Positions 11,254 through 21,935 of a DNA stretch of 64,000 bases are shown here, piece after piece. Position 1 is the stretch's first letter; each line of letters begins with the position of its first letter. The DNA lies in contig JAPLQS010000021.1 in assembly GCA_026399575.1 (NCBI GenBank), positions 1-64,000 of the forward strand, written 5' to 3'. The notes under the pieces are model-generated. The model was not told the origin of the DNA and made no database searches. It saw nothing but the letters and a program-made list of their open reading frames with translations. The position numbers and the translations under genes are program-made. This stretch comes from Nitrosospira sp. (GTDB lineage: Bacteria > Pseudomonadota > Gammaproteobacteria > Burkholderiales > Nitrosomonadaceae).

Positions 11254-12672
11254 ATGATCAGGCTAGTCAATGCCCTGTGTGTTTTTGTGCTGGCTGCCGC
11301 ACCGCTGCCTGCAGCCACACAAAACCTGCCTGGCCCCGTCGGCCAGATGCTCAAGCAGGCAGGAATTCCCGAATCTGCTGTCGCCATTTATGTGCACGAG
11401 ATCGGCGCAGCACAACCGCTTATTACCGTCAACGCCAATGCGGCGATGAATCCGGCATCGGCCATGAAACTTGTCACCACTTTCGCCGGACTGGAACTGC
11501 TGGGACCGGCATATGTCTGGAAGACCGAGTTATACGCCAATGGCATCATGGAAGGCGGCACATTGCGCGGCGATCTGGTGATCAAAGGCTACGGCGATCC
11601 CAGACTCAATCTGGAAAACTTCTGGTTGCTGACCCGGCGTCTGCGCCAGACCGGGCTGCGGGAGATTACCGGTGATCTGATCCTGGACAGCAGCTACTTT
11701 GACGCGCCCGGCGGCGACCCTGGAGCTTTCGACGGCAAACCCCACCGCGCTTATAACGTGCCGCCCGAAGCACTGCTGGTGAACCAGCGCATACTGGCGT
11801 TGCGCCTGATTCCACAACCCGGCAGCAAGACCGTGCGGATAGTGGTTGACCCGCTGCCGGAATCGATTGATCTCAGCAATACCCTGAAACTCAGCGATGG
11901 CAAATGCAACGAATGGCGTGATCTGCTCAATGCCGACATCAAAGGCAATGGTCGCATCGCGCTCGCACTCAGTGGCAACTACCCGGCTGATTGTGGTGAG
12001 AAGACCCTGTTTCTCAGCCTGCACGATAGTCCCGTCTACACTTTCAGTCTGTTCCAGCAGCTATGGACGCAACAGGGTGGGATATTGCGCGGCAAGGTGC
12101 GCAATGGCATCGCACCGGAAGAAGTGGCACCACTGGAAATTCATCAGTCTCCCCCGCTTGCCGAAATCGTGCGTGACATCAACAAATTCAGCAACAATGT
12201 CACAGCACGGCAACTTTATCTCGCCCTGGGGGTAGCTGGTGGCGAGGCGCCTGCCACGCTCACCAAATCGCAGGCAGCCATCAGACAGTGGCTCGCTTCC
12301 AGGCGTATGGATTTTCCCGAACTAGTCATTGAAAACGGCTCGGGGCTGTCACGCAATGAGCGCATCAGCGCCGGCCATCTGGGAGAACTTCTGCTCACCG
12401 CTTTCCAGAGCCCGGTCATGCCGGAATTCATTTCGTCACTGCCGATTTCGGCAGTGGACGGCACCATGAAGAAACGTTCCAACGGCACCGCTATTGCCGG
12501 TCAGGCGCATATTAAAACCGGTTTATTGGATAATGTGAGGTCAATGGCGGGTTACGTGCTCGACAAACCAGGCAGGCGCGTGGTTGTGGTTTTCTTCGTC
12601 AATCATTCCCGCGCTGCCAGCGCACAACCCGCGATGGACGCGCTGCTGCACTGGATTCATGCGCGGCCGTGA
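11254..12672 (+). CDS. dacB: D-alanyl-D-alanine carboxypeptidase/endopeptidase (PBP4)
   Basis: About 472 residues. The signal peptide (MIRLVNALCVFVLAAAPLPA) directs export, and the mature protein has the serine-peptidase S13 motifs: SAMK (SxxK nucleophile), SNN in NKFSNNVTA, and KTG in HIKTGLLDN. It trims or cleaves peptidoglycan cross-links in the periplasm. The ATG at 11254 is chosen over an in-frame start at 11206 because only the later start puts the signal peptide at the N-terminus and leaves the upstream nuclease gene unoverlapped. It converges with trpE, with only about 30 bp between. Confidence 0.93.
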   Translation: MIRLVNALCVFVLAAAPLPAATQNLPGPVGQMLKQAGIPESAVAIYVHEIGAAQPLITVNANAAMNPASAMKLVTTFAGLELLGPAYVWKTELYANGIMEGGTLRGDLVIKGYGDPRLNLENFWLLTRRLRQTGLREITGDLILDSSYFDAPGGDPGAFDGKPHRAYNVPPEALLVNQRILALRLIPQPGSKTVRIVVDPLPESIDLSNTLKLSDGKCNEWRDLLNADIKGNGRIALALSGNYPADCGEKTLFLSLHDSPVYTFSLFQQLWTQQGGILRGKVRNGIAPEEVAPLEIHQSPPLAEIVRDINKFSNNVTARQLYLALGVAGGEAPATLTKSQAAIRQWLASRRMDFPELVIENGSGLSRNERISAGHLGELLLTAFQSPVMPEFISSLPISAVDGTMKKRSNGTAIAGQAHIKTGLLDNVRSMAGYVLDKPGRRVVVVFFVNHSRAASAQPAMDALLHWIHARP

Positions 12673-12701
12673 CGAATAGAGAATTTCTGTAGAACTACCT
12701 G

Positions 12702-14174
12702 TTATTCGATTTTGCTGTCCAGTCCGCTCTCGGCGATTTCCGCCGCGCGCAGCAGCGCTTTGGCTTTGTTCTGGGTCTCGATCCACTCGCTTTGCGGCAC
12801 CGAATCGGCAACGATGCCGGCGCCCGCCTGCACATGCAGCATGCCGTCCTTGATCACGCCGGTGCGGATGGCGATGGCCAGATCCATATCGCCGTTGAAT
12901 CCCAGATAACCCACCGCACCGGCATAGATGCCGCGCCTGGAAACTTCCAGTTCGTCGATGATCTGCATCGCCCGCACCTTGGGTGCGCCGCTCACGGTGC
13001 CCGCCGGAAAAGTGGCGCGCAGCACGTCCATCGCCTTCAGACCGGGTTTGAGCTTGGCGTCCACGTTGGAAACAATGTGCATGACGTGCGAATAATTCTC
13101 GATCTGCATGTGCTCGGTAACCTTTACCGTACCGGTCTGGGCAACACGTCCGACATCGTTGCGCCCCAGATCCATCAGCATTACGTGCTCCGCGCGCTCC
13201 TTCGGATCAGCCAGCAGCTCGGCAGCCAGCACCGCGTCTTCCTGTGCGGTTTTGCCGCGCGGACGCGTACCCGCGATGGGGCGTACCGTGACGGTGTCGC
13301 CTTCCAGCCGCACCAGAATCTCCGGCGAAGCGCCGACCACATGAAACTCGCCGAAGTGGTAATAGAACATGTAAGGCGACGGGTTGAGGCTGCGCAGCGC
13401 ACGATACAGCGCCAGCGGCGATGCGGCATAAGGTTTGCTGGTGCGCTGCGACAGCACCACCTGCATGATGTCGCCGTCAAAAATGTAGCGCTTGGCACGT
13501 CCCACCGCTGCGATGAAATCTGCCTCGCTGAATTCGGATACCGCTTTGCCCGCTTTGCTCGGCGCTGCCAGTGGAATCTCCAATGGCCGACGCAGCAGCG
13601 CCAGCAATTCCTTCAGACGTGTCTGCACCGCCTGGTAAGCGCCGGCTTCAGCCGGATCGGCATAAACAATGAGGTAAAGTTTGCCGGAAAGATTGTCCAC
13701 CACTGCCAGTTCTTCAGACAGCAGCAACAATATATCGGGAGTATTGAGCGTATCCGGCCGGGCGTGGCCGACAAGCTTGCGTTCGATGTAACGCACTACG
13801 TCATAAGCGAAATAACCCGCCAGACCGCCGCAGAAACGCGGCAACCCGGGATAGAGCGCCGCCTTGAAATGCGCCAGGTAGGATTCGACGAAAGCCAGCG
13901 GGTCATCCACTTCGCTTTCCTGCGACCCGGCGGCGTTGATGACGCTGAGATGGTTTCCGCGCGCTTCAATGCGGGTGGCGGCGGGCAGACCGATGAAAGA
14001 ATAACGCCCGAAACGCTCGCCGCCCTGCACCGACTCCAGCAGATACGAATAAGGCCGGTTGGCAAGCTTGAGATAAACCGACAGCGGCGTGTCGAGATCG
14101 GCGAAGGTTTCCAGTACCACCGGAATACGGTTGTAGCCTTGCGCCGCCAGCCGGTTGAATTCGGTTTCGGTCAT
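12702..14174 (-). CDS. trpE: Anthranilate synthase component I
   Basis: 490 residues. TrpE makes anthranilate from chorismate, with ammonia from the TrpG partner, in the first step of tryptophan synthesis. The N-terminal regulatory part includes [19 protein letters not shown], which contains the LLES tryptophan-binding element. The chorismate-binding domain shows [35 protein letters not shown] and AGAGIVADS. The ATG overlaps the stop of gph by ATGA, so gph and trpE are coupled. trpG, which usually follows, is not downstream here: dacB lies convergent instead. Chorismate-binding family members can be confused, but the order rpe-gph-trpE settles this one. Confidence 0.97.
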   Translation of the reverse strand: MTETEFNRLAAQGYNRIPVVLETFADLDTPLSVYLKLANRPYSYLLESVQGGERFGRYSFIGLPAATRIEARGNHLSVINAAGSQESEVDDPLAFVESYLAHFKAALYPGLPRFCGGLAGYFAYDVVRYIERKLVGHARPDTLNTPDILLLLSEELAVVDNLSGKLYLIVYADPAEAGAYQAVQTRLKELLALLRRPLEIPLAAPSKAGKAVSEFSEADFIAAVGRAKRYIFDGDIMQVVLSQRTSKPYAASPLALYRALRSLNPSPYMFYYHFGEFHVVGASPEILVRLEGDTVTVRPIAGTRPRGKTAQEDAVLAAELLADPKERAEHVMLMDLGRNDVGRVAQTGTVKVTEHMQIENYSHVMHIVSNVDAKLKPGLKAMDVLRATFPAGTVSGAPKVRAMQIIDELEVSRRGIYAGAVGYLGFNGDMDLAIAIRTGVIKDGMLHVQAGAGIVADSVPQSEWIETQNKAKALLRAAEIAESGLDSKIE

Positions 14175-14896
14175 GACGGCTTGCAGATCAATCTGCTGGC
14201 TGCATCAATGGACGTGACGACAGCATCGCACTTGAGCTCGTGCACATCCCGCCCTTCGTTGTAGCCATAGGGTACGCAGAACACATGACAGCCGGCTGCG
14301 CGCGCCGCTTCCGCGTCGTTGAGCGAGTCGCCGATCAGCAGCATCTCATGCGGCAGGATGCCGAAATGCTTGCAGGCATGCAACAGGGGCAGCGGATCGG
14401 GTTTCTTTTTCGGCAGACTATCGCCGGACAGGACCATCTCGAAGTAATCCCGCAGGCCGGTGGCACGCAGCAGCGGCAGGGTGAAAGCCTCGGCCTTGTT
14501 GGTGATGCATGCCAGCCGAAAACCTGTTTCCCGCAAAGCGTTCAACCCCTCCACCACGCCCGGATAGGGATGCGTGCTGATGCACAGGGTATGCGCATAT
14601 TCGCGTTCGTAAATCGGCATCGCCCTGGCGAACAGGGCTGCATCCGGCTCACCGTCAAGGCTGCCGGTGAGCGAACGCTTCACCAGTTTCTGGATGCCCT
14701 TGCCGATGTAGGACTGAATGGTCGCAAGCGGCAGCTCTGCTCTACCCAATTCCCGCAGCATCGCATTGGCGGCGGCAGCAAGATCAGCCGCCGTATCGAG
14801 CAAAGTGCCGTCCAGATCGATCATCACAGCCTTGACCGGCAGGAGTGCTCCCGTTTGCGCTGCCGAAGCAGCAGCATGCGGGAAAACTTTACTCAT
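14171..14896 (-). CDS. gph: Phosphoglycolate phosphatase
   Basis: 241 residues of the HAD superfamily. The catalytic loop DLDGTLLDT lies at about 27-35, ITNKAEAF is motif II and [13 protein letters not shown] is motif IV. Gph dephosphorylates 2-phosphoglycolate, which comes from Rubisco oxygenation or DNA repair. It lies 8 bp after rpe and overlaps trpE by 4 bp, the standard betaproteobacterial rpe-gph-trpE cluster. The N-terminal roughly 20 residues ([16 protein letters not shown]) are longer than in many relatives; a start nearer the HAD domain is possible. Confidence 0.93.
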   Translation of the reverse strand: MSKVFPHAAASAAQTGALLPVKAVMIDLDGTLLDTAADLAAAANAMLRELGRAELPLATIQSYIGKGIQKLVKRSLTGSLDGEPDAALFARAMPIYEREYAHTLCISTHPYPGVVEGLNALRETGFRLACITNKAEAFTLPLLRATGLRDYFEMVLSGDSLPKKKPDPLPLLHACKHFGILPHEMLLIGDSLNDAEAARAAGCHVFCVPYGYNEGRDVHELKCDAVVTSIDAASRLICKPS

Positions 14897-14904
14897 TGTT
14901 GCGG

Positions 14905-15588
14905 CTAAACCTTTGCCAGTTCGGCGCGCAATGCGCCCACGACCGTGTCGTAACGGTGCGGATCGCTATCCTTGGCCGCGCTGAAAATGGCGGAACCGGC
15001 AACAAAGGCATCGGCGCCAGCGCGGGCGATTTCGGCGATGTTGTCCACTTTCACGCCACCGTCGACTTCCAGTATGATGTCCCTGCCGCAAGCATCAATC
15101 CGCGCGCGTACTGCACGCAGCTTGTTCAATGCTTCAGGGATGAATTTCTGTCCGCCAAACCCGGGATTGACCGACATGATCAGCACCAGATCGATCTTGT
15201 CCAGCACGTGATCGAGATAATGCAAAGGGGTTGCGGGATTGAACACCAGTCCGGCCTTGCAGCCCTGCTCCTTGATCAGTCCGATGGTGCGGTCGATATG
15301 CCTGGATGCTTCCGGGTGAAAAGAAATGATATTGGCTCCAGCCTTGGCAAAGTCTGGAACAATCCGATCCACCGGCTCCACCATCAGATGCACGTCAATG
15401 ATCGCCTTGGTCAGGGGACGAATCGCTTCACATACCAGCGGACCAATGGTGAGATTGGGGACGTAGTGATTGTCCATCACGTCGAAATGTATGATATCCG
15501 CGCCGGAAGCGATAACAGCGGTGATTTCCTCGCCCAGCTTGGCGAAGTTTGCGGAAAGAATGCTCGGAGCGATGCGATAGTTGGCCAT
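14905..15588 (-). CDS. rpe: Ribulose-phosphate 3-epimerase
   Basis: 227 residues with a TIM barrel. It begins [21 protein letters not shown] and carries the metal and catalytic segments [28 protein letters not shown] and LEVDGGV, plus VAGSAIF for phosphate binding. It interconverts ribulose-5-phosphate and xylulose-5-phosphate in the pentose-phosphate or Calvin cycle. It is the first gene of rpe-gph-trpE and is divergent from apaG, with a 129-bp intergenic promoter region between them. Confidence 0.97.
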   Translation of the reverse strand: MANYRIAPSILSANFAKLGEEITAVIASGADIIHFDVMDNHYVPNLTIGPLVCEAIRPLTKAIIDVHLMVEPVDRIVPDFAKAGANIISFHPEASRHIDRTIGLIKEQGCKAGLVFNPATPLHYLDHVLDKIDLVLIMSVNPGFGGQKFIPEALNKLRAVRARIDACGRDIILEVDGGVKVDNIAEIARAGADAFVAGSAIFSAAKDSDPHRYDTVVGALRAELAKV

Positions 15589-15717
15589 GAACCACTTCCT
15601 TATATTAAAAGCGCCATTTTAACCGTAAATGCTGGTCACGCGCCAATGGCTTCACCGCCGCAGAATATTTTTCAAGCACTCCTTGCCCTGATGCGAAAAA
15701 TAGTGTGCAATGCCGAC

Positions 15718-16101
15718 ATGGCTGACAGTAAAAAATATGAACTCAATGTGACGGTACGCACCGCCTATCTTCCGGAACAATCAGATGAAATCATCGACCG
15801 TTACGTATTCGCCTATACCGTCACCATCGCCAACACCGGCTCGGTTGCGGCGCAGCTTATCAGCCGCCACTGGATCATTGCGGATGGCGGCGACAGCGTG
15901 CAGGAAGTGCGGGGGTTGGGCGTAGTGGGGGAACAGCCGCTACTGAAGCCCGGTGACAGTTTTGAGTACACCAGCGGCACTGCCCTCTCCACGCCGGTGG
16001 GATCAATGAAAGGCAGTTACCAGATGGTGGCTGAAGACGGCCTCTACTTCGACGCAACCATTCCGGAATTCATTTTAAGCGTGCCGCGGATATTGCATTA
16101 G
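15718..16101 (+). CDS. apaG: ApaG domain protein
   Basis: 127 residues, the usual size for ApaG, with a fibronectin-like fold. Recognisable segments are RYVFAYTVTIANTG, LISRHWII, VRGLGVVGEQP, FEYTSGTALSTPVGSMKGSYQM and IPEFILSVP. In E. coli the gene sits with apaH/ksgA and is linked to cobalt resistance and magnesium efflux; its biochemical role is unclear. The start at MADSKKYELNV aligns with the family N-terminus, though an in-frame ATG 27 nt upstream cannot be excluded. It is divergent from rpe and convergent with der. Confidence 0.93.
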   Translation: MADSKKYELNVTVRTAYLPEQSDEIIDRYVFAYTVTIANTGSVAAQLISRHWIIADGGDSVQEVRGLGVVGEQPLLKPGDSFEYTSGTALSTPVGSMKGSYQMVAEDGLYFDATIPEFILSVPRILH

Positions 16102-16145
16102 CTGGCACAAGCACGTCCCGGGTTTTACTTTCCAAACTTCCCTGA

Positions 16146-17546
16146 TCAACCGTATTTCTTCCTGCCATAGCGCCGCCGCCGATGGGCCTGTTTTGCTTCG
16201 GCTTCGCTTAATGGCGCGGGTTTCTTGCCGGCATAGGGATTACTGCTCGACCTGAACTCAACCCGCAATGGCGTGCCTTCGAGCCGGTAGACCGCACGGA
16301 AAGTGTTTTCAAGGTAGCGCCGATAGGTTTCCGCCACGTGGTCAAGACCACTGCCGTGGACTATGATCAACGGCGGATTAGAGCCGCCCTGATGCGCGTA
16401 GCGTAACTTGGGACGTGACACACCGCTGTGTGGTGGCGCCTGTTTTTCTACTGCCGCCAGCAGGGTACGGGTGAGTTTGGGGGTGGGCAGTTTCGCCATC
16501 GCAGCTGCATAAGCAGTGTCGATTGACGGCAGTAGTCCCTTCATGCCGCTGCCATGTAGTGCTGAAATGTAGTGGGGTTTGGAAAAACTCAGGAGAAAGG
16601 CAAGTTTCCGAGCAATCTCGCGCTTGATATTGTCACGCTGATATTCGTCCAGACCGTCCCACTTGTTCACCACCAGCACCAGCGCACGTCCCGCCTCCAG
16701 AATGAATCCGGCAATATGCGCATCCTGGTCGGAAATTTCGTTGCTCGCATCCAGTACCAGCACAACCACATTGGCATCTTCCACTGCCTGCAGGGTTTTT
16801 ACCACCGAGAATTTCTCGACAACCTCCTGCACCTTGCCACGCCGGCGCAAACCGGCAGTATCAATCAAGGTATAACGCCGTCCGTCGCTCTCAAAATCAA
16901 TATAGATGCTATCGCGGGTGGTGCCGGGCTGATCAAAGGCTATCACGCGCTCCTCTCCGAGCAGCGTATTCACCAGCGTGGATTTGCCGACGTTGGGGCG
17001 TCCCACGATGGCAATCTTGGGGTGCTTGTCTTTTTCTTCTTCCTCTTGCTGTTCCGGGAAATCCGCCAGTGCCAGCTCTACCAGTTCATTCACATTGTCG
17101 CCGTGAACAGCGGAAACAGCACAGGGTTCACCCAGACCCAGTTCGTGAAATTCGGCAGTAACAACAGAAGTCGTCATGCCCTCGGTCTTGTTCACCACCA
17201 GCAGAATTTTGTGGCCGGTTTTGCGCAATTGCTCGGCGATTATTCTGTCGTGCGCTGCCAAACCCTGTCTGCCATCAACAATGAACAGCACCATGTCGGC
17301 TTCATCCACCGCCTGCAGAGTCTGCCGGGCCATTTCGTGCAGAATGCCATCCTTCGCCACTGGCTCGAAACCGCCGGTATCCACTACCAGATGTGGTTTA
17401 TCGCCCAGCCTGCCATGACCATAATGCCGGTCGCGCGTCAGTCCCGGAATATCCGCAACGATCGCATCGCGACTGCGGGTCAGGCGATTGAAAAGTGTTG
17501 ATTTGCCGACGTTTGGCCGTCCGACCAGGACGAGAGTGGGTTTCAT
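16146..17546 (-). CDS. der: Ribosome-assembly GTPase Der (EngA)
   Basis: 466 residues with two tandem GTPase domains. Each has a P-loop GRPNVGKST (near residues 8 and 182), switch motifs DTGG and DTAG, and NKxD signatures (VNKTEG in the first, VNKWDG in the second). The C-terminal KH-like domain ends in a basic tail ([13 protein letters not shown]). Der is essential for 50S ribosome maturation. In the first domain the fourth motif reads NKTE, where NKxD is usual. The gene follows bamB after 12 bp and is the last of the ndk-to-der series. It converges with apaG. Confidence 0.98.
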   Translation of the reverse strand: MKPTLVLVGRPNVGKSTLFNRLTRSRDAIVADIPGLTRDRHYGHGRLGDKPHLVVDTGGFEPVAKDGILHEMARQTLQAVDEADMVLFIVDGRQGLAAHDRIIAEQLRKTGHKILLVVNKTEGMTTSVVTAEFHELGLGEPCAVSAVHGDNVNELVELALADFPEQQEEEEKDKHPKIAIVGRPNVGKSTLVNTLLGEERVIAFDQPGTTRDSIYIDFESDGRRYTLIDTAGLRRRGKVQEVVEKFSVVKTLQAVEDANVVVLVLDASNEISDQDAHIAGFILEAGRALVLVVNKWDGLDEYQRDNIKREIARKLAFLLSFSKPHYISALHGSGMKGLLPSIDTAYAAAMAKLPTPKLTRTLLAAVEKQAPPHSGVSRPKLRYAHQGGSNPPLIIVHGSGLDHVAETYRRYLENTFRAVYRLEGTPLRVEFRSSSNPYAGKKPAPLSEAEAKQAHRRRRYGRKKYG

Positions 17547-17558
17547 GATTGCATTTTT

Positions 17559-18785
17559 CTATTGTATGCCGAACGCGTAAAGCCCACCCTTTCGGGTCTG
17601 CACCACGATCCCATTGGACAGGTGCTCGGGATGGGCGAGGATGGAACTTTCGTCAGTGGCAGCACGGAGCACGATCGCGCCGTCGTCATGCCTGAAAAAA
17701 TTTACATAACCCTGCGAATCAGCTACCACCACCCGGCTACCGCGCACGATGGGCGTAGTCAATCTGAGACCGCTGAGTATGTCTTGTCGCCACACAGTGG
17801 TACCGTTAGTTTTAGTGTAGGCGATTACCGCACCGCGATCTTCACTCAGGTAAATATAAGTATCGTCCATCGCCAGACCGGCGCTGCTGGATGCATCCCG
17901 CGCCCAAATCTGGTTACCATTGCTGATTTCAAAGCAGGCGATACGCCCTTGATAGGCTACGGCACATATCTGCCATTCATCCGCCACCGGCAGACTGGTG
18001 ATATCCGTGATGCGCTCCAGCTCCGTGGCGCCACGCGGGCGTGATACGGTTGCTTCCCACTTCACATTGCCACCGGATAAACTCAGTGCTACCAATTTGC
18101 CGCCGGCAAATCCGGCGAATACCGTGCCGTGTTTGATCAGTACACGACTTGGGTTGCGTACCGTCAGTGCCGGGGTAGCGCCCTGGTATACCCATTTACG
18201 TTTGCCATTGGCTGCATCCAGGCCAAAAATCCTGCCGTCGCCAGTGCGCACCACTATTACTTCGCTGTCCACCTGCGGCGGACCCAGCACCTCGCTGGAA
18301 ACCTGTGCTTTCCAGCGGAACTTGCCAGTGTCATCAAATGCCAGCACTTCGCCTTTGAAGGTTCCAACCAGCGTCATCCCTTCACCCACACCCACGCCAC
18401 CCGACAACTGATGCTGTGTGTCTATGCTCCCCGCTAGTTTGCCGGTGGCGGCGTCAAGGCGCACAATCCGCCCCGCGGGATTGGCAGCATAAACCCAACC
18501 ATTTTCAAATGCCGGCGATAATACTGCCACGTTACTCTCGTTCTCGCCAACGCTGCTCTGCCACAGCGGGCGCGCAGCGGCAACCAGCTTCAAGCGGGCA
18601 GTCTGTTCAGCGCTGATCTCGGGTTCCTTGGTTTTGAACAGATCAATGACGGGCGACACATCAAGGTCGGCGACACTCGCGATCCGTTCAACGAAACTGG
18701 CACAGCCGGCCAGTGCCAGGTGTAACAGCAGCAGCAAGAGATGCCGTGGAATGGTGCCGATGGTCTTCGTTGCGGGTCTGCTCAC
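17559..18785 (-). CDS. bamB: Outer-membrane assembly lipoprotein BamB
   Basis: 408 residues. The signal peptide ends in a lipobox (LALAGC) and the mature part is an eight-bladed PQQ-type beta-propeller with repeated segments such as RLDAATGKLAG, GLDAANGKRKW and ALSLSGGNVKWE. BamB is an accessory subunit of the BAM complex that inserts beta-barrel proteins. The start is a GTG at 18785, supported by its position 5 bp after the ancestral stop (18791) of the yfgM-like gene and by the lack of a better start before the signal peptide. Confidence 0.95.
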   Translation of the reverse strand: MSRPATKTIGTIPRHLLLLLLHLALAGCASFVERIASVADLDVSPVIDLFKTKEPEISAEQTARLKLVAAARPLWQSSVGENESNVAVLSPAFENGWVYAANPAGRIVRLDAATGKLAGSIDTQHQLSGGVGVGEGMTLVGTFKGEVLAFDDTGKFRWKAQVSSEVLGPPQVDSEVIVVRTGDGRIFGLDAANGKRKWVYQGATPALTVRNPSRVLIKHGTVFAGFAGGKLVALSLSGGNVKWEATVSRPRGATELERITDITSLPVADEWQICAVAYQGRIACFEISNGNQIWARDASSSAGLAMDDTYIYLSEDRGAVIAYTKTNGTTVWRQDILSGLRLTTPIVRGSRVVVADSQGYVNFFRHDDGAIVLRAATDESSILAHPEHLSNGIVVQTRKGGLYAFGIQ

Positions 18786-18819
18786 GGACGCTACTTGGTC
18801 TCTGCCAAAGCATCCAGCT

Positions 18820-19359
18820 TCATTTGGATGATATTGTGATAAGCACTACTGGCACTGATTCTGTCCAGCGCCATTTGATAAGCGGCGCGCGCTTCGGCAA
18901 CCTTACCCGCAGCTTCAGCGCTTCGTCATATTTCTTCTCGTCCAGCAACAGTCCCGCCAGTCGCAGCCGTACGAGATCTTTCAATTCCTCCTCCTTGGCA
19001 TGGTCCAGCGTCCATTGCAGTCGGCCTCTGGCATTCTGCCTGTCCCCCGCCTCAAGGCTCGCCAACGCCGAAGCCAATGCCGCACGCGGAGCATAGCCGC
19101 TGTTGGGAAAGCCTTCCAGCAGCAAGTGGGCAGCATCGCCAATCTTCTTCGGATCGCCACTTTCTTCGATCTGTTGCAGCGAAGCGTACAATTCCGCTGC
19201 CTGTTCAATCTGCTGCTTCTGGTAGTATTTCCACACTTGCGTGCCGACGATGCCGGCGATGAAAGTCGCTACCACCACGATCGCCACTGTGCCGTACGAT
19301 TCCCACCAGGATTTCAGCCCGTCTATCTTTTCCTGTTCTTCCAGATCATATGTTGCCAT
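18820..19359 (-). CDS. YfgM-like tetratricopeptide membrane protein, frameshifted near its C-terminus
   Basis: 179 residues as read. The N-terminus is the normal YfgM type: a cytoplasmic segment, one TM helix (about residues 22-42) and a periplasmic TPR-like domain. In E. coli YfgM is a SecYEG-associated periplasmic chaperone partner. After KKYDEALKL the frame shifts into an unrelated tail. The other frame resumes at GKVAEARAAYQ and runs through NIIQMKLDALAETK to a stop at 18791, just before bamB. About 22 family residues normally lie between these points and are absent. This indicates an out-of-frame deletion rather than a one-base slip. The gene is probably impaired, or it makes a novel C-terminus. 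Confidence 0.8.
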   Translation of the reverse strand: MATYDLEEQEKIDGLKSWWESYGTVAIVVVATFIAGIVGTQVWKYYQKQQIEQAAELYASLQQIEESGDPKKIGDAAHLLLEGFPNSGYAPRAALASALASLEAGDRQNARGRLQWTLDHAKEEELKDLVRLRLAGLLLDEKKYDEALKLRVRLPKRAPLIKWRWTESVPVVLITISSK

Positions 19360-19394
19360 TTAGTTTCCTGAATAAATTGAAGAATTTCTTCGGC

Positions 19395-20660
19395 TCAAAT
19401 CCGTTTAAGCAGATCTGCCGCTGCTGCCAGTCCCACTCGCACCTGTTCTGCCGCCTCACGCAATGGCTTGATGCTTATCTCCGCAGCATGCGCTTCGTCA
19501 TCACCAATAATAACTGCAAAACGTGCGCCGCTGGCGTCGGCTTTTTTCATCTGCGCCTTGAAACTGCCGCCACCGCAATGCAGGATGGCTTTAAGGCCGG
19601 CGGCACGCAAGTACCTTACGGCTTCCCAGGCAAACCCGGTCGCAGCTTCACCCTGGTGTACCACGTATACATCCGCTGCGGCATGCGGTATGTCCTTGCC
19701 GCATTCCAGCATCAGCGCCAGCAAGCGCTCCACACCCATGGCAAAACCGCAGGCGGGTGCCGGTTTGCCGCCAATCTGTTCCACCAGTCCGTCATACCGC
19801 CCGCCAGCGCACACCGTGCCTTGCGCACCAAGTCTGTCGGTGACCCACTCGAACACGGTGCGATTGTAGTAATCCAATCCTCTCACCAGCCGCGGGTTGA
19901 TCTCGAAATCAACCCCCTGGCTGCGCAGGGCGCGCTGCAATTCCTCGAAATGCTTGAGCGAATCCTCATCCAGGTCATCCAGCAAGCGCGGTGCACCGTC
20001 TATGATCTGCTGCATTTCCGGATTCTTGCTGTCGAGTATCCGCAGCGGGTTGCTGTGCAGGCGCCTGTGAGCATCGTCGTCGAGCTTGCCCAGATGCTGC
20101 TGCAGATAGCTGATCAGTCGCGCCCGATGCAGGGTGCGCGATTCGACGCTACCCAGTGTGCCGATTTCGAGACGTACATCATCAGCTATCCCCAGTTTCT
20201 CCCATAACCCCGCACACATGACGATGTGCTCGGTATCGATATCCGGGCCGGCGTATCCCAGCGCTTCCACGCCCACCTGATGAAACTGGCGGTAACGTCC
20301 TTTCTGCGGACGTTCATGGCGGAACATCGGACCCGAGTAGTACAGTCTCTGCGGTCCCGCATACAGCAGATTATGCTCCAGTACTGCACGCACACAGGAA
20401 GCAGTGCCTTCCGGACGCAGTGTCAGGCTGTCGCCGTTGAGATGATCCTGAAAGGTATACATCTCCTTCTCGACTATGTCGGTCACTGCACCGATGGAGC
20501 GCACGAACAGGTCGGTCTGCTCGACAATCGGCAAACGGATGTTGCGGTAACCACAAGCCGCCATCCACTCATGCACGGTCTGCTCAAAGAATTCCCAATG
20601 ATGCGCCTGGTCAGGCAGGATGTCGTTCATCCCGCGAATGGCCTGGATAATTCTAGTCAT
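19395..20660 (-). CDS. hisS: Histidyl-tRNA synthetase
   Basis: About 421 residues of a class-II synthetase. It starts [17 protein letters not shown] and shows motif 2 ([23 protein letters not shown]-type), [23 protein letters not shown] and motif 3 (GFAMGVERL). The C-terminal anticodon-binding domain follows. It charges tRNA-His. The ATG at 20660 is chosen over an upstream in-frame start at 20726, because the extension is the end of ispG read in another frame. Even so, the start overlaps the ispG stop by 8 nt, which suggests coupled translation. Confidence 0.97.
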   Translation of the reverse strand: MTRIIQAIRGMNDILPDQAHHWEFFEQTVHEWMAACGYRNIRLPIVEQTDLFVRSIGAVTDIVEKEMYTFQDHLNGDSLTLRPEGTASCVRAVLEHNLLYAGPQRLYYSGPMFRHERPQKGRYRQFHQVGVEALGYAGPDIDTEHIVMCAGLWEKLGIADDVRLEIGTLGSVESRTLHRARLISYLQQHLGKLDDDAHRRLHSNPLRILDSKNPEMQQIIDGAPRLLDDLDEDSLKHFEELQRALRSQGVDFEINPRLVRGLDYYNRTVFEWVTDRLGAQGTVCAGGRYDGLVEQIGGKPAPACGFAMGVERLLALMLECGKDIPHAAADVYVVHQGEAATGFAWEAVRYLRAAGLKAILHCGGGSFKAQMKKADASGARFAVIIGDDEAHAAEISIKPLREAAEQVRVGLAAAADLLKRI

Positions 20661-21897
20661 TACCTGATTTCTTCGGGTATTTTGCCTGCACGTACTCGTC
20701 AACGATCTGACGGAACTCTCCGGCAATATTGTCGCCTTTGAGGGTCACGGTTTTCTGCCCATCGACAAAAACCGGCGCTACCGGCTTCTCTCCCGAACCC
20801 GGCAGACTGATGCCGATATTGGCATGCTTGCTTTCGCCGGGACCATTGACTACGCAGCCCATCACCGCCAGCGTCATATTTTCCACACCCTCGTATTGCT
20901 CGCGCCACACCAGCATCTGGCTACGCACATAGCTCTGGATGTTTTCCGCCAGTTCCTGAAAATAGGTGCTGGTGGTGCGCCCGCAACCGGGACACGCCGC
21001 CACCATCGGAACAAATGCGCGCAAACCCATGGTCTGCAGAATTTCCTGCGCCACGATTACTTCGCGGGTGCGGTCGCCACCCGGCTCTGGCGTCAATGAT
21101 ATGCGGATGGTATCGCCGATACCTTCCTGCAACAGCACTGCCAGTGCAGCAGTAGAAGCAACAATTCCCTTCGAGCCCATGCCCGCTTCGGTCAATCCCA
21201 GGTGCAATGCGTAATCGCAACGTGTCGCCAGATCGCGGTAGACCGCAATCAGATCCTGCACCCCGCTTACCTTGCACGACAGGACAATGTGGTCGCGGCC
21301 CAGACCGATTTCTTCAGCCCTGGCAGCACTTTCCAGTGCGGAGGTGATCAAGGCCTCACGCATGACATAACCCGCATCTTGCGGGTCCTGGGAGCGCGCG
21401 TTCTCGTCCATGATGCGCGCCAGCAATTCGGGGTCCAGGCTGCCCCAGTTGACCCCGATGCGTACCGGCTTGTCATACTTGCAGGCAGTTTCGATCATGG
21501 CGGAAAACTGTTCATCGCGTTTCCTGCCATGCCCTACATTGCCCGGATTGATGCGGTATTTGGCCAGCGCCCTGGCGCAGTCCGGATATTCCGTCAGCAG
21601 TTTATGTCCGTTGAAATGAAAGTCACCCACCAGTGGCACATGACAACCCATGTCATCAAGGCGTGAGCGGACGGCTGACACCGCTTGCGCCGCGATGGCG
21701 GTATTGACCGTAATGCGCACCAGTTCCGAGCCGGCGCGTGCGAGCTGCGCCACCTGTACCGCAGTGGCGACTTCATTTTCGGTATCGGTATTGGTCATGG
21801 ACTGCACTACTACCGGAGCCCCACCGCCAATGGTGACCGAACCAACCCGGACGCCGACACTCGGACGGCGGTGTGTGGAACAAATATTCTGAGACAT
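20653..21897 (-). CDS. ispG: 4-hydroxy-3-methylbut-2-en-1-yl diphosphate synthase (GcpE)
   Basis: 414 residues. IspG is the Fe-S enzyme that converts MEcPP to HMBPP in the MEP isoprenoid pathway. The TIM-barrel part has [28 protein letters not shown] and [12 protein letters not shown]. The C-terminal Fe-S region has the cysteines of CPGCGRT and GCVVNGPGE. The MEP product would feed the HpnD-type hopanoid pathway at the window start. It belongs to the conserved rodZ-ispG-hisS segment. Confidence 0.97.
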   Translation of the reverse strand: MSQNICSTHRRPSVGVRVGSVTIGGGAPVVVQSMTNTDTENEVATAVQVAQLARAGSELVRITVNTAIAAQAVSAVRSRLDDMGCHVPLVGDFHFNGHKLLTEYPDCARALAKYRINPGNVGHGRKRDEQFSAMIETACKYDKPVRIGVNWGSLDPELLARIMDENARSQDPQDAGYVMREALITSALESAARAEEIGLGRDHIVLSCKVSGVQDLIAVYRDLATRCDYALHLGLTEAGMGSKGIVASTAALAVLLQEGIGDTIRISLTPEPGGDRTREVIVAQEILQTMGLRAFVPMVAACPGCGRTTSTYFQELAENIQSYVRSQMLVWREQYEGVENMTLAVMGCVVNGPGESKHANIGISLPGSGEKPVAPVFVDGQKTVTLKGDNIAGEFRQIVDEYVQAKYPKKSGND

Positions 21898-21935
21898 GAT
21901 ATGGTAGGTAAGTAAGTTTTATAAAGACGGAAACA

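Noticed and set aside
12792-14264. 490-residue open frame on the plus strand opposite trpE
   Set aside because: It is the complement of a well-supported trpE and gph 5' end; composition is that of antisense reading in GC-rich DNA, with no domain.
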